Shown here: positions 16,199-23,768 of the stretch, piece after piece
How positions within the stretch are numbered: position 1 is the first letter of the stretch
How the letters are laid out: each line of letters starts with the position of its first letter
From: Clostridia bacterium
GTDB taxonomy: Bacteria; Bacillota_A; Clostridia; Oscillospirales; Acutalibacteraceae
Assembly: GCA_017435305.1 (NCBI GenBank)
Contig: JAFSFH010000007.1
Coordinates: 26,151-90,150, forward strand
Reading direction: 5' to 3'
Length of the DNA stretch: 64,000 nt
Position numbers and translations under genes: made by a program
Notes under the pieces: generated by a model
Database searches by the model: none
Told to the model about the DNA's origin: nothing
The model's input: only the letters and a program-made list of their open reading frames with translations

Positions 16199-16570
16199 TC
16201 ACTTCTTTTTGCAAAAGAACGGACCGCATCGGTCTTCGTGGGTTCGGACATACGTCCAAGAAAAATCTTTTGCTACCACATAAACATCATCATTCTCGTC
16301 TTCATCAATTTCTTTTGCAGTAAGTTTCCCTACATAAGAAACGCCTTCGATGCAATTGGAGAAACCATCATAGAAATGGAGGGCTTCTTCGTAACGCAAA
16401 GAATCAAATGCTTTTCTGGCATCGTCGCCTTGAAGGCAAGGGGCTTTCCCCCAAGTGAACAAATGCCACAAGAAATTGTGCGGCGCCGTAACGTGGCCAC
16501 GAATAATATGTGGACTAACGTCTTTTCCAAATGTGGCAAGCCACTCTTTGATAATTTCTTTGTTGTTCAT
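16199..16570 (-). CDS. DUF4275-like protein
   Basis: A protein of about 123 aa with WHLFTWGKAPCLQGDDARKA, a middle YEEALHFYDGF, and the C-terminal motif KDFSWTYVRTHEDRCGPFF. These resemble the uncharacterised DUF4275 family of Firmicutes; the match is from memory. ATG at 16570 is chosen because GAGGCGG lies 8 nt upstream. An ATG at 16591 would add 7 residues and overlap the end of lepA. It sits directly after lepA on the same strand and is probably read through from it. Function is unknown. Confidence 0.55.
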   Translation of the reverse strand: MNNKEIIKEWLATFGKDVSPHIIRGHVTAPHNFLWHLFTWGKAPCLQGDDARKAFDSLRYEEALHFYDGFSNCIEGVSYVGKLTAKEIDEDENDDVYVVAKDFSWTYVRTHEDRCGPFFCKKK

Positions 16571-16583
16571 CTTTTGTTCCGCC

Positions 16584-18392
16584 TCATTCATCGTCCAGCT
16601 TCAGCACCGCCATAAAGGCCTCCTGGGGCACCTCTACGCTGCCCAGCTGGCGCATCCGCTTTTTACCCTCTTTCTGCTTCTCCAGCAGCTTTTTCTTACG
16701 GGTAATGTCGCCGCCGTAACACTTGGCCAGCACGTCCTTGCGCATGGCGCGCACCGTCTCGCGGGCGATGATCTTGCCACCGATGGCGGCCTGCACCGGC
16801 ACCTCAAACAGCTGGCGGGGGATGTTGTCCTTCAGCTTCTCGCACATTTTCCGCGCGCGGGTGTAGGCGTTGCCGGCAAACAGAATAAAGGACAGGGCGT
16901 CCACGATCTCGCCGTTGAGCATAATATCCAGCTTCACCAGTTCGCTCTTGACGTACCCCTTCAGCTCGTAGTCGAAGCTGGCGTACCCCTTGGTGCGGGA
17001 TTTCAGCGCGTCGAAGAAATCGTAAATGATCTCATTCAGCGGCAGCTCGTAGTGGATGTCCACGCGGGTGGGGTCAAGGTATTTCATATCCTTGAAAATA
17101 CCGCGGCGTTCCTGGCACAGCTCCATAATGTTGCCTACGTAGTCGTTGGGGGCGTAGATGTGCGCCTCGGCGATGGGCTCCTCCGCCATCTTGATGGTGG
17201 TGGGGTCGGGATAGTTGGTGGGGTTGTCCACCATAATCACCGAGCCGTCCGACAGGGTGATGCGGTAAATAACGCTGGGGGCGGTGGTGATCAGATCCAG
17301 ATTATACTCCCGCTCCAGGCGCTCTTGAATAATTTCCATATGCAGAAGACCCAGGAATCCGCAACGGAATCCAAAGCCCAGCGCCACCGAGGTCTCCGGC
17401 TCAAAGGTCAGGGACGCGTCGTTGAGCTGCAGGCGCTCCAGCGCCTCCCGCAGGTCCTGATAATGGGCGCCGTCGGCGGGGAACACGCCGCAGAACACCA
17501 TGGGATTCGCCTTGCGATAGCCGGGCAGGGGCGCGGCGGCAGGGCGGTTGGCGTGGGTGATGGTGTCGCCCACCTGGGCGTCACCCACCGTCTTGATGCT
17601 GGCGGCCAGATAACCCACCTGACCGGCGCGCAGCTCTTTGGTCGGCTCCAGACGACCGGGGCGCATCACCCCCACCTCCACCACGTCAAAGGTGGCGCCG
17701 CTGGCCATCATTTTAATGGTGTCGCCGGCCTTGACCACGCCGTCCATCACGCGGAAATACACGATAACGCCGCGGTAGCTGTCGTAGTAGCTGTCAAAGA
17801 TCAGCGCCTGCAGGGGCTTTTGGTCGTCGCCCTCGGGGGGAGGCAGCTTGACGATGGCCTCCAGCACCTGGTCGATGCCGATGCCCGCCTTGGCGGAGAT
17901 GTGGGGCGCCTCGGAGGCGTCAATGCCGATGATGTCCTCCACCTCTGTCGCCACCCGCTGGGGGTCGGCGGCGGGCAGGTCGATCTTGTTGATGACCGGC
18001 AGGATTTCCAGGTCGTGCTCCAGCGCCAGATAGGTGTTGGCCAGGGTCTGTGCCTCCACGCCCTGGCTGGCGTCCACCACCAGCAGCGCCCCCTCGCAGG
18101 CGGCGAGAGAACGGCTCACCTCGTAGTTGAAGTCCACGTGACCGGGGGTGTCGATGAGGTTGAGGGTGTACTCCTCCCCATCCTGCGCCTTGTACTGCAG
18201 GGTGACGGCGTGAGCCTTGATGGTGATGCCGCGCTCCCGCTCCAGGTCCATACTGTCCAGCAGCTGCTCCTCCATATCCCGCAGCGCCACGGTGTTGGTC
18301 ATCTCCAGCAGGCGGTCCGCCAGAGTGGATTTACCGTGGTCGATGTGGGCGATGATGCAGAAGTTGCGTATATGTCGTTTGATGTCAGCCAT
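16584..18392 (-). CDS. lepA: Elongation factor 4 (LepA)
   Basis: EF4/LepA is a ribosomal translocase-like GTPase linked to back-translocation and subunit biogenesis. The 602-aa product has the P-loop AHIDHGKST near residues 15-23, [18 protein letters not shown] and NKIDLP. It also has the LepA-specific C-terminal domain, ending ...[19 protein letters not shown] at 18392 is preferred over a GTG 9 nt upstream because GGAG lies 8 nt before it. Confidence 0.97.
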   Translation of the reverse strand: MADIKRHIRNFCIIAHIDHGKSTLADRLLEMTNTVALRDMEEQLLDSMDLERERGITIKAHAVTLQYKAQDGEEYTLNLIDTPGHVDFNYEVSRSLAACEGALLVVDASQGVEAQTLANTYLALEHDLEILPVINKIDLPAADPQRVATEVEDIIGIDASEAPHISAKAGIGIDQVLEAIVKLPPPEGDDQKPLQALIFDSYYDSYRGVIVYFRVMDGVVKAGDTIKMMASGATFDVVEVGVMRPGRLEPTKELRAGQVGYLAASIKTVGDAQVGDTITHANRPAAAPLPGYRKANPMVFCGVFPADGAHYQDLREALERLQLNDASLTFEPETSVALGFGFRCGFLGLLHMEIIQERLEREYNLDLITTAPSVIYRITLSDGSVIMVDNPTNYPDPTTIKMAEEPIAEAHIYAPNDYVGNIMELCQERRGIFKDMKYLDPTRVDIHYELPLNEIIYDFFDALKSRTKGYASFDYELKGYVKSELVKLDIMLNGEIVDALSFILFAGNAYTRARKMCEKLKDNIPRQLFEVPVQAAIGGKIIARETVRAMRKDVLAKCYGGDITRKKKLLEKQKEGKKRMRQLGSVEVPQEAFMAVLKLDDE

Positions 18393-18424
18393 AGTTGACA
18401 CTCCATTTCATAACAAATCAAGTT

Positions 18425-18453
18425 ATTATACCATTTTTTCTCCCCCTTGACAA
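18425..18453 (-). promoter_or_regulatory. lepA promoter
   Basis: On the minus strand TTGTCA (18453-18448), a 17-bp spacer ending TGG, and TATAAT (18430-18425) form a strong extended -10 promoter about 33 bp before lepA. Confidence 0.8.
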
Positions 18454-18516
18454 GCAAAACCGTTGAAATGTGGATAAGAAGATGGTAAAATGAGGGAAAC
18501 ATTTGAATAGGGCGTA

Positions 18517-18695
18517 GCCTCCCTCTTGAGGGAGGTGGCATTTGCGCAAGCAAATGACGGAGGGAGTTGGAATAACGTTTCACGTTACTCCGTCGACATT
18601 TTTCGTTTTCGTGAAAAAGTCGCACCAAGCGACATATAATACGACAACTCCCCCAGTCACGGCTGGCGCCGTGCCAGCCCCCTCGAGAGGGGGCC
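18517..18695 (+). repeat. Palindromic-end element without gene, copy C
   Basis: The left end is GCCTCCCTCTTGAGGGAGG, a TTTGCGCAAGCAAA hairpin and GACGGAGGGAGTT. The right end is AACTCCCCCAGTC, a CACGGC/GCCGTG hairpin and CCCCCTCGAGAGGGGGCC. The 80-bp interior has two hairpins but no gene. It is the empty counterpart of the DUF559 elements and sits just upstream of the prmA ribosome binding site. Confidence 0.75.
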
Positions 18696-18724
18696 TTATC
18701 CTATCCCACAAGGAGGACGACACA

Positions 18725-19648
18725 ATGGATTGGACCGAAGTATGCATTCAGATTTCCTGCGCCCACGTGGATGAGGCGGCGGCGATTGCCAATATGGTGG
18801 TGCCCTACGGCATCTACATCGAGGATTACAGCGACTTGGAGCAGGGCGCCCGCGAGATCGCCCGCATCGACCTCATCGACGAGGATCTGCTGGCAAAGGA
18901 GCGGGACACCGCCCTCATTCACCTGTACGTCTCCCCCGAGGACAACCCCGCCGAGGCGGTAGCGTTCCTGCGGGAGCGGTACACCGCCGTGGGCATCGAC
19001 CATCAGGTGGTGAGCCAGCAGGTCAGCGAGGAGGACTGGGCGAATAACTGGAAGAAGTACTTTAAGCCCCTCCCCGTGGGCGAGAAGATTTTCATCTGCC
19101 CCTCCTGGGAGACGGCGGAAAACCCCGACAACCGCGCGGTGCTGTCCATCGACCCGGGTATGGCCTTCGGCACCGGCGGTCACGACACCACCCGTCTGGT
19201 GCTGGAGACGCTGGAGCACCATGTCACCGAGGGCTGCGATTTCTTGGATATCGGTTGCGGCAGCGGCATTCTGTCCATCGCCGCCTGCCTGCTGGGCGCC
19301 CGCCGCGCTCTGGGCATCGACATCGACGCCCTGGCGGTCAAGACCGCCATCGAGAACGGCGAGCTGAACGGTCTCACCGCCCCCAAGTATGAGATTCGGC
19401 TGGGCGACCTGGCCAAGGACGTGGACGGCAAATTCCCCGTCATCGCCGCCAACATCGTGGCGGACGCCATCATTATGTTGTCCCCTGCCGTGCCCGCCCT
19501 GCTGGCGGAGGGCGGCGTGTACATTGTGTCCGGCATCATCGACACCCGCGAGCAGGACGTGCTGAGAGCGCTGGCAGACTGCGGCTTCACCGTCGCCGAG
19601 CGTCACGAGCACGGCGGCTGGCTGTGTCTGGTGTGTAAGAAGGTGTAA
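18725..19648 (+). CDS. prmA: Ribosomal protein L11 methyltransferase
   Basis: PrmA trimethylates lysines and the N-terminus of L11 using S-adenosylmethionine. The 307-aa product has an N-terminal substrate-recognition domain (1-100), the linker motif EEDWANNWKKYF, and the SAM-binding motif LDIGCGSGILSIAA near 172-185. The family motif FGTGGHDTTRL precedes it. ATG at 18725 follows AAGGAGGACGACACA; the longer frame runs into the upstream repeat. rsmE follows after an inserted DUF559 element. Confidence 0.95.
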   Translation: MDWTEVCIQISCAHVDEAAAIANMVVPYGIYIEDYSDLEQGAREIARIDLIDEDLLAKERDTALIHLYVSPEDNPAEAVAFLRERYTAVGIDHQVVSQQVSEEDWANNWKKYFKPLPVGEKIFICPSWETAENPDNRAVLSIDPGMAFGTGGHDTTRLVLETLEHHVTEGCDFLDIGCGSGILSIAACLLGARRALGIDIDALAVKTAIENGELNGLTAPKYEIRLGDLAKDVDGKFPVIAANIVADAIIMLSPAVPALLAEGGVYIVSGIIDTREQDVLRALADCGFTVAERHEHGGWLCLVCKKV

Positions 19649-19679
19649 GAGAGCATAAAATAACGTTGAATAGAGTGAA

Positions 19680-20198
19680 GCCTCCCTCTTGAGGTTGATT
19701 TCCCCCGATAGCGGGGGAAAATGTCGGCATAGCCGACAAAAGGGGGGCCGTTTCGCGGCGAGCGAAGGTGGATTTCGCCGCAGGCGAAAGACGGAGGGAG
19801 TTTATGCCACTAGCATATAACGGCAACAATACGAACGCCGCAAAAAGCCTTCGCAAAAAAGCAACACCCCAAGAAAATCATTTGTGGTACGATTTTTTGC
19901 GCTGTTATGATGTGCGTTTTCAGAGACAAAAACCTATCGGAAATTATATTGTAGATTTCTATTGTTTTCGCGCGAAGTTGGTAGTTGAAATCGATGGTTC
20001 ACAACATTTTACGGCAGAGGAGCAAGCCTACGATCAACAGAGAACGGCTTATTTGGAACAATTGGGTTTGCGTGTTTTGCGGGTTAGCAATCGCCAAATC
20101 AACGAGGAGTTTCGGGCTGTATGCGAGTATATCGATAGGATTGTAAAAAACTCCCTCAGTCACGGCTGACGCCGTGCCAGCTCCCTCAAGAGGGAGCC
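19680..20198 (+). mobile_element. DUF559-carrying palindromic-end element, copy 2
   Basis: The left end begins GCCTCCCTCTTGAGG. It is split by the module seen at 11219 (GATTTCCCCCGATAGCGGGG, then GTCGGCATAGCCGAC) before reaching GACGGAGGGAGTTT at 19803. The right end (20149-20198) is AACTCCCTCAGTC, a CACGGC/GCCGTG hairpin and CTCCCTCAAGAGGGAGCC. The DUF559 gene again fills the core exactly. The element separates prmA from rsmE, which are usually adjacent in Firmicutes. Confidence 0.75.
19804..20169 (+). CDS. DUF559 endonuclease-domain protein, second copy
   Basis: A 121-aa paralogue of the protein at 12841, with ATPQENHLWYDFLRCYDVRF, NYIVDFYCFRAKLVVEIDGS and the C-terminal SNRQINEEFRAVCEYIDRIV. 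The putative PD-(D/E)XK acidic residues are conserved. Most differences from copy 1 are conservative, so both appear to have been kept functional. ATG at 19804 lies 3 nt after the GGAGGGAG in the element end. The stop codon lies in the right-end hairpin. Confidence 0.8.
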   Translation: MPLAYNGNNTNAAKSLRKKATPQENHLWYDFLRCYDVRFQRQKPIGNYIVDFYCFRAKLVVEIDGSQHFTAEEQAYDQQRTAYLEQLGLRVLRVSNRQINEEFRAVCEYIDRIVKNSLSHG

Positions 20199-20227
20199 TA
20201 CACCCTATCCTACATAGGAGGTAAACT

Positions 20228-20956
20228 ATGCCCAGATTTTTCATAAATTACACCCCCGCGGCGGGGGATGCGGTTACCATTGAGGGCGGGGATGCCCGCC
20301 ACATTGCCGGCGCCCTGCGGATGACCGCAGGTCAGCGGCTGACCCTCTGCGACGGCAAGGGCACCGACTACGACTGCGTCATCACCGCCGTGGAGCGGGA
20401 GGCGGTCACCCTGCAGGTGGACGCCGCCACCCCCACTACCGCCGAGCCCACCCTGGCGGTGACCCTGTATATGGGTCTGCCAAAGGGGGATAAAATGGAG
20501 CTGATCATTCAGAAATGCGTGGAACTGGGCGTCACCGCCATTGTGCCGGTGGCTATGTCCCGCTGTATCGTCAAATTGGACGGCAAGGACGCCGCCAAAA
20601 AGCAGACCCGCTGGCAGAAAATTGCCGACGAAGCCGCGGGACAGAGCGGACGGGGCATCCTGCCCGCCGTGGAGACCCCCATCAGCTGGAAGCAGGCGCT
20701 GTCCCGCTGGGAGCGGGAGAATACCCTGCTCTGTTACGAGGGCGGCGGCGACCCCATCGGTCGCTTGGTGACCCCCGCGGACACGGCGGTCAGTCTGGTG
20801 GTGGGTCCCGAGGGCGGCTTTGACCCCGCCGAGGTGGAGGCGGTCACCGCTGTGGGCGGGCGTATCGCCACCCTGGGACCCCGCATCCTGCGGTGCGAGA
20901 CCGCACCCCTGGCCGCCATCGCCGTTTTAATGGAAAAAAGCGGCAATATGAAATAA
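20228..20956 (+). CDS. rsmE: 16S rRNA m3U1498 methyltransferase
   Basis: RsmE is a SPOUT-class methyltransferase acting on U1498 of 16S rRNA. The 242-aa product has the N-terminal PUA-like segment (GGDARHIAGALRMTAGQRL). Its C-terminal knot motifs are GLPKGDKMELIIQKCVELG, VGPEGGF and LGPRILRCETAP. It is preceded by TAGGAGG. The prmA-rsmE order is the usual pair, interrupted here by the DUF559 element. Confidence 0.95.
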   Translation: MPRFFINYTPAAGDAVTIEGGDARHIAGALRMTAGQRLTLCDGKGTDYDCVITAVEREAVTLQVDAATPTTAEPTLAVTLYMGLPKGDKMELIIQKCVELGVTAIVPVAMSRCIVKLDGKDAAKKQTRWQKIADEAAGQSGRGILPAVETPISWKQALSRWERENTLLCYEGGGDPIGRLVTPADTAVSLVVGPEGGFDPAEVEAVTAVGGRIATLGPRILRCETAPLAAIAVLMEKSGNMK

Positions 20957-20985
20957 AAAAGGCTGTGCCATCGGCACAGCCTTCT
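20957..20985. terminator. Bidirectional terminator between rsmE and xre gene
   Basis: AAGGCTGTGCC and GGCACAGCCTT form an 11-bp stem with an ATC loop. An A-run lies on the left and TTCTTC on the right. It terminates rsmE, and on the other strand the convergent XRE gene. Confidence 0.85.
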
Positions 20986-21186
20986 TCATTCTCTTCCCAA
21001 CAAATAATCGGTGGAACATGTCAATAAATCTGCAATATGGCACAGGGTATCCAAGGATGGTTCTACATATCCGCACTCATATTTGGTATACGTGGTGCGG
21101 TGGATGATTAGGAGCTGTGCCATCCGCGCTTGGGTCAAACCCAATTCCATACGCCGCTTTCTCATGTTTTCTCCCATACAGGACAT
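20986..21186 (-). CDS. XRE-family regulator
   Basis: A 66-aa Cro/C1-type helix-turn-helix protein: MRKRRMELGLTQARMAQLL, then YTKYECGYVEPSLDTLCHIA and the typical end STDYLLGRE. The whole protein is the HTH domain, so it acts as a simple dimeric repressor or activator. It diverges from a second XRE-like gene across an 86-bp gap containing two palindromes. Target genes are unknown; the RNase-barstar operon lies just beyond its partner. Confidence 0.88.
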   Translation of the reverse strand: MSCMGENMRKRRMELGLTQARMAQLLIIHRTTYTKYECGYVEPSLDTLCHIADLLTCSTDYLLGRE

Positions 21187-21203
21187 AACAAAACCTCCTA
21201 TAT

Positions 21204-21242
21204 GGGGATTATATCCCCTTAATATTAGGGATTATAACCCCC
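21204..21242. promoter_or_regulatory. Operator palindromes between divergent XRE genes
   Basis: Two related inverted repeats, GGGGATTATATCCCC (21204-21218) and GGGATTATAACCCCC (21228-21242), are spaced about 24 bp centre to centre. A third half-site pair, ATAATCC/GGATTAT, lies over the Shine-Dalgarno of the rightward gene. The repeated GGGATTATA core suggests cooperative binding by one of the two regulators. Confidence 0.7.
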
Positions 21243-21272
21243 ATAATAATCCTTGTCAAGGAGGCGAGGATT

Positions 21273-21473
21273 ATGATTTGTTTTGATAAACTGTGGAGAG
21301 TAATGGAAGAAAAGGGTGTTTCCACCTATTATCTGCGGGAGAAAGCGGGAATTGACAGCAAAACCATTCGCCGCCTGCGCGCCAACGACAATATGGAAAC
21401 AAAAACGTTGGATAAATTATGCACGGCGCTGAATTGCCGTCTGGAGGATATTGCGGAATATATCCCTGAATAA
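21273..21473 (+). CDS. Second XRE-family (Cro/C1-type) regulator
   Basis: A 66-aa HTH protein, MICFDKLWRVMEEKGVSTYY at the start, DSKTIRRLRANDNMETKTLD in the middle and EDIAEYIPE at the end. It is the HTH_26 type often found as a constitutive small regulator. AAGGAGG lies 16-22 nt upstream of the ATG, with a nearer GAGG. It is divergent from the XRE gene at 20986 and followed by a bidirectional terminator. Confidence 0.85.
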   Translation: MICFDKLWRVMEEKGVSTYYLREKAGIDSKTIRRLRANDNMETKTLDKLCTALNCRLEDIAEYIPE

Positions 21474-21479
21474 CGCGAA

Positions 21480-21511
21480 AAGAGCCGAGGCAACCGCCTC
21501 GGCTCTTTTTT
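21480..21511. terminator. Bidirectional terminator between XRE gene and barstar
   Basis: AAGAGCCGAGGC and GCCTCGGCTCTT form a 12-bp stem around AACC, followed by T6 on the plus strand. It also overlaps the end of the convergent barstar gene. Confidence 0.88.
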
Positions 21512-21761
21512 ATGCAAATATCACGGTCAGGTCGGGGTTTTCCTCCGCCGCCTGGCGGAATACCTGCCAAAACCCCTCGGCGGAAAAACCCACCGCCTGC
21601 CACCCCGTCAGGGTGACGGTGGTCTCGTCCAGATCGGTCAGACAGTCCATCAGCGCGTCCAGATTATGCCCGTACCAGTCGGGAAAATCCAGCGCCGCCG
21701 CGATGCGGGCGTGGAGGGTCTCTTTATCGGCGATGCCGCCGCAGGAAATGGTCACGTTCAT
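21510..21761 (-). CDS. Barstar-family RNase inhibitor
   Basis: An 83-aa barstar-like protein that would bind and block the RNase encoded just upstream. The core motif FPDWYGHNLDALMDCL places Asp35 and Asp39 at the same numbers as the barnase-contacting aspartates of Bacillus barstar. It ends PDLTVIFA, as barstars end in a short hydrophobic strand. ATG at 21761 has GGAGAGATAAG upstream, and only one base separates it from the RNase stop codon, so the two are translationally coupled. A longer frame upstream is antisense-like noise over the RNase gene. Confidence 0.88.
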   Translation of the reverse strand: MNVTISCGGIADKETLHARIAAALDFPDWYGHNLDALMDCLTDLDETTVTLTGWQAVGFSAEGFWQVFRQAAEENPDLTVIFA

Positions 21762-21762
21762 C

Positions 21763-22785
21763 TTATCTCTCCCCGTACAGCTTGGTGAAGCTGGCGTAAT
21801 GGTTGGACGTATAATACACAATGCCGGAGGTGGTCCACACGATGCGCTTGGAGCCGCGGTTGGTGGTGCCCAGGGTGTCGATGTCGCACTCGTAATAGGT
21901 ATAGCCGGCGGGCAGCAATCCCTCGTTGTTGTAGAATCGGTCGCCGCCGCAGCACTTATCCCGCGGCTTACCTTGGGACTTGTACTGGTTCTTGGTGATG
22001 TAGTTCTTGGGCAGGCGTCCGTAGGTGTGGATGTACAGCGCCACGTCCTCTTTGCTGTCATAGATGCCGTCGGGGTCGATGGCGCCGTTGCCCGTGGGAC
22101 GGGCGGTGGTCGTGGTGGTGACCGTCCCGCCGCCCTTTACCTGATAGGTGGCGGGATAGAATTCGATGGTTCCCTTGTAGTTTTGCACCGTGCCGGTGAG
22201 GATGAGGGTCTGCCCCTCCTGCACCTGCAGCTGTGTGACGTCAACAGGGGTGACACGGTAGCAATAGATGGTGCGGGATCCGCTGACCCCCTGCACCTGC
22301 AGGTCAAAGGTGGCGTTGCCGTGGTAGGAACTGACCTCTTTGACGAAGGTGACCACACCGGTGAGGGTGATGGCGCTCTTGCTCTGACCGACACCGAGGG
22401 TGAACAGCTGGTCCACCAGCTGTTTGTCCTTGTTTGCGGCGGTGACGGAGGTGGTTTTAGCGGTGGTGGTCGTGGTGGTTACCGCCGTGTTGCCCGTACC
22501 CTTGTTGGTGATGGCGGAGGAGGTGGGGGTATCATCGGGCTTGGTGGTGACCTCGGTGGTGACCGGTTTGCCGTCGGGTCGGGTGACCGGCTTGCCCTCC
22601 CGGTCGGTGACCGTGACGGTGACCGGCTGGGTGGTGCTGTCCCCGTCCACGTCTGCGGTGACGGTGGAGGAGGGAACGGTGAATACGTCGGCGCTCGGCG
22701 CGTCGGGGGTATCGGGGGTGTTGCCGCAGGCGGTCAGCGTCAGTATCAGCGCCAGACTCAGCAGCAGAGATAGCAGTTTTTTCAT
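21763..22785 (-). CDS. Secreted lipoprotein with OB-fold and barnase-type RNase domain
   Basis: A 340-aa exported protein with a signal peptide and lipobox LTAC (Cys20), a Thr/Pro-rich linker (30-117), an OB-fold-like nucleic acid-binding domain (about 120-216), and a second Thr-rich linker. A microbial RNase (barnase) domain occupies about 245-340. Residues equivalent to the barnase catalytic set are present: Lys265 in NYITK, Glu299 in YYECD, Arg314 in KRIVW and His329 in SNHYASF. It should cleave RNA at the cell surface; barstar protects the cytoplasm. The OB-fold may present the RNA. The fusion is the unusual feature. Confidence 0.88.
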   Translation of the reverse strand: MKKLLSLLLSLALILTLTACGNTPDTPDAPSADVFTVPSSTVTADVDGDSTTQPVTVTVTDREGKPVTRPDGKPVTTEVTTKPDDTPTSSAITNKGTGNTAVTTTTTTAKTTSVTAANKDKQLVDQLFTLGVGQSKSAITLTGVVTFVKEVSSYHGNATFDLQVQGVSGSRTIYCYRVTPVDVTQLQVQEGQTLILTGTVQNYKGTIEFYPATYQVKGGGTVTTTTTARPTGNGAIDPDGIYDSKEDVALYIHTYGRLPKNYITKNQYKSQGKPRDKCCGGDRFYNNEGLLPAGYTYYECDIDTLGTTNRGSKRIVWTTSGIVYYTSNHYASFTKLYGER

Positions 22786-22823
22786 AATGACCTCCCCAAA
22801 AAAAGCGGGTGATTTACTCTGTC

Positions 22824-22851
22824 AGTATATCACGCCCGCGGGAATTTGCAA
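22824..22851 (-). promoter_or_regulatory. Promoter of the RNase-barstar operon
   Basis: On the minus strand TTGCAA (22851-22846), 16 bp, and TATACT (22829-22824) lie about 40 bp before the RNase start. The spacing is acceptable and the -10 is good. Confidence 0.55.
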
Positions 22852-22977
22852 ACCCTATTTTTTGCCGAGAGCCGCGGTTTTGGGGGCGATATTCATACAA
22901 ATCCACGGCAATTGGGCGTTTTTTGCCCCCGAAAACTGGTTAAAACCTGAAAAAATGCAGGTTTCTGAAAATTTTTG

Positions 22978-23006
22978 TTGCAATTTTGAAACAAAGGTGC
23001 TAATAT
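22978..23006 (+). promoter_or_regulatory. rpsT promoter
   Basis: TTGCAA (22978-22983), 17 bp ending TGC, and TAATAT (23001-23006) form an extended -10 promoter 41 bp before rpsT. Confidence 0.7.
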
Positions 23007-23047
23007 ATTCAGTGCGTGATTACTTTTAATTGATAGGAGGTGCCACT

Positions 23048-23299
23048 ATGCCCAACATTAAATCCGCTAAAAAGCGTGTTAAGGTCATCGCTGTTAAGAC
23101 TGCCCGTAACAAGGCTAACCGTACTGCCCTGAAGACCGAGATCAAGAAGGCGAACGAGGCCATCGCCACCGGTGAAAACACCGTGGAGGCTGTCCGCGCC
23201 GCCCAGAAGAAGATCGATCAGGCAGTGGCTAAGGGTCTGCTGCACAAGAACACCGCAGCCCGCAAGAAGTCTGCTCTGGCTAAGAAGGTCAACGGCTAA
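23048..23299 (+). CDS. rpsT: Ribosomal protein S20
   Basis: An 83-aa Lys/Ala-rich helical protein of the small subunit: MPNIKSAKKRVKVI at the start, KKIDQAVAKGLLHKNTAARK near the end. ATG at 23048 follows TAGGAGGTGCCACT. It is a single-gene unit with its own promoter and terminator. rpsT is normally autoregulated, but no clear leader structure is visible here. Confidence 0.96.
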   Translation: MPNIKSAKKRVKVIAVKTARNKANRTALKTEIKKANEAIATGENTVEAVRAAQKKIDQAVAKGLLHKNTAARKKSALAKKVNG

Positions 23300-23312
23300 T
23301 TGTAACACGAAG

Positions 23313-23343
23313 AAAGGGTCTGTCCTTCGGGACAGACCCTTTT
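23313..23343 (+). terminator. Terminator after rpsT
   Basis: AAAGGGTCTGTCC and GGACAGACCCTTT form a 13-bp stem with a TTCG tetraloop, followed by a short T-rich stretch. Confidence 0.88.
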
Positions 23344-23347
23344 GCTT

Positions 23348-23752
23348 TTATATTTCCGATGCGGAATACAGTTCATCTTCGAGCCATTTATCGGGGTTTT
23401 GGTCGATATAATTCCAAATGTCTTGGTAATCCTGTTCTCCGCGGACAATGTGGTCGTAATAGGACCGTTGCCAGATATTGTTATCATATTGCTTATTGCA
23501 AAACCGCTTAAAGGTGGATATGAACTGCGCTATTGTTGAAGTGGTGGATGTAGGGGCGGGCGTCCTCGACCGCCCGTTTTCGGATAGGGATATCAACATA
23601 TGTATGTGATTGGGCATAATCACAGATTTTTCTACAGAGAGATATGAATAGAAGTCGTTTAGTTGCTTGATTTGCTTGTCGGCAACCACACCATACGGTA
23701 ATAACTGTACCTGTGGGCGGTCGAGGACGCCCGCCCCTACGATAACAACCAA
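23348..23752 (-). pseudogene. RAYT (REP-associated tyrosine transposase), 5'-truncated
   Basis: A 134-aa frame carries the C-terminal half of an IS200-like Y1 transposase of the RAYT group. The metal-binding HxH motif is in VIMPNHIHMLI, and the catalytic tyrosine is in RSYYDHIVRGEQDY, followed by IWNYIDQNPDKW. The N-terminal strands and first helix of the fold are missing. Upstream of 23752 the sequence becomes intergenic repeat, so it is probably inactive. Two GTAGGGG hairpins with the same core lie inside the frame in opposite orientations (about 23553-23580 and 23712-23742), coding GAGVLDRP and NGRSRTPAPT. Confidence 0.82.
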
Positions 23753-23768
23753 CGTGAAATAGAATCAA

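Noticed and set aside
16455..18398. A 647-codon plus-strand frame opposite lepA
   Set aside because: It is antisense to a well-conserved lepA and rich in His, Gly, Val and Leu without any recognisable domain.
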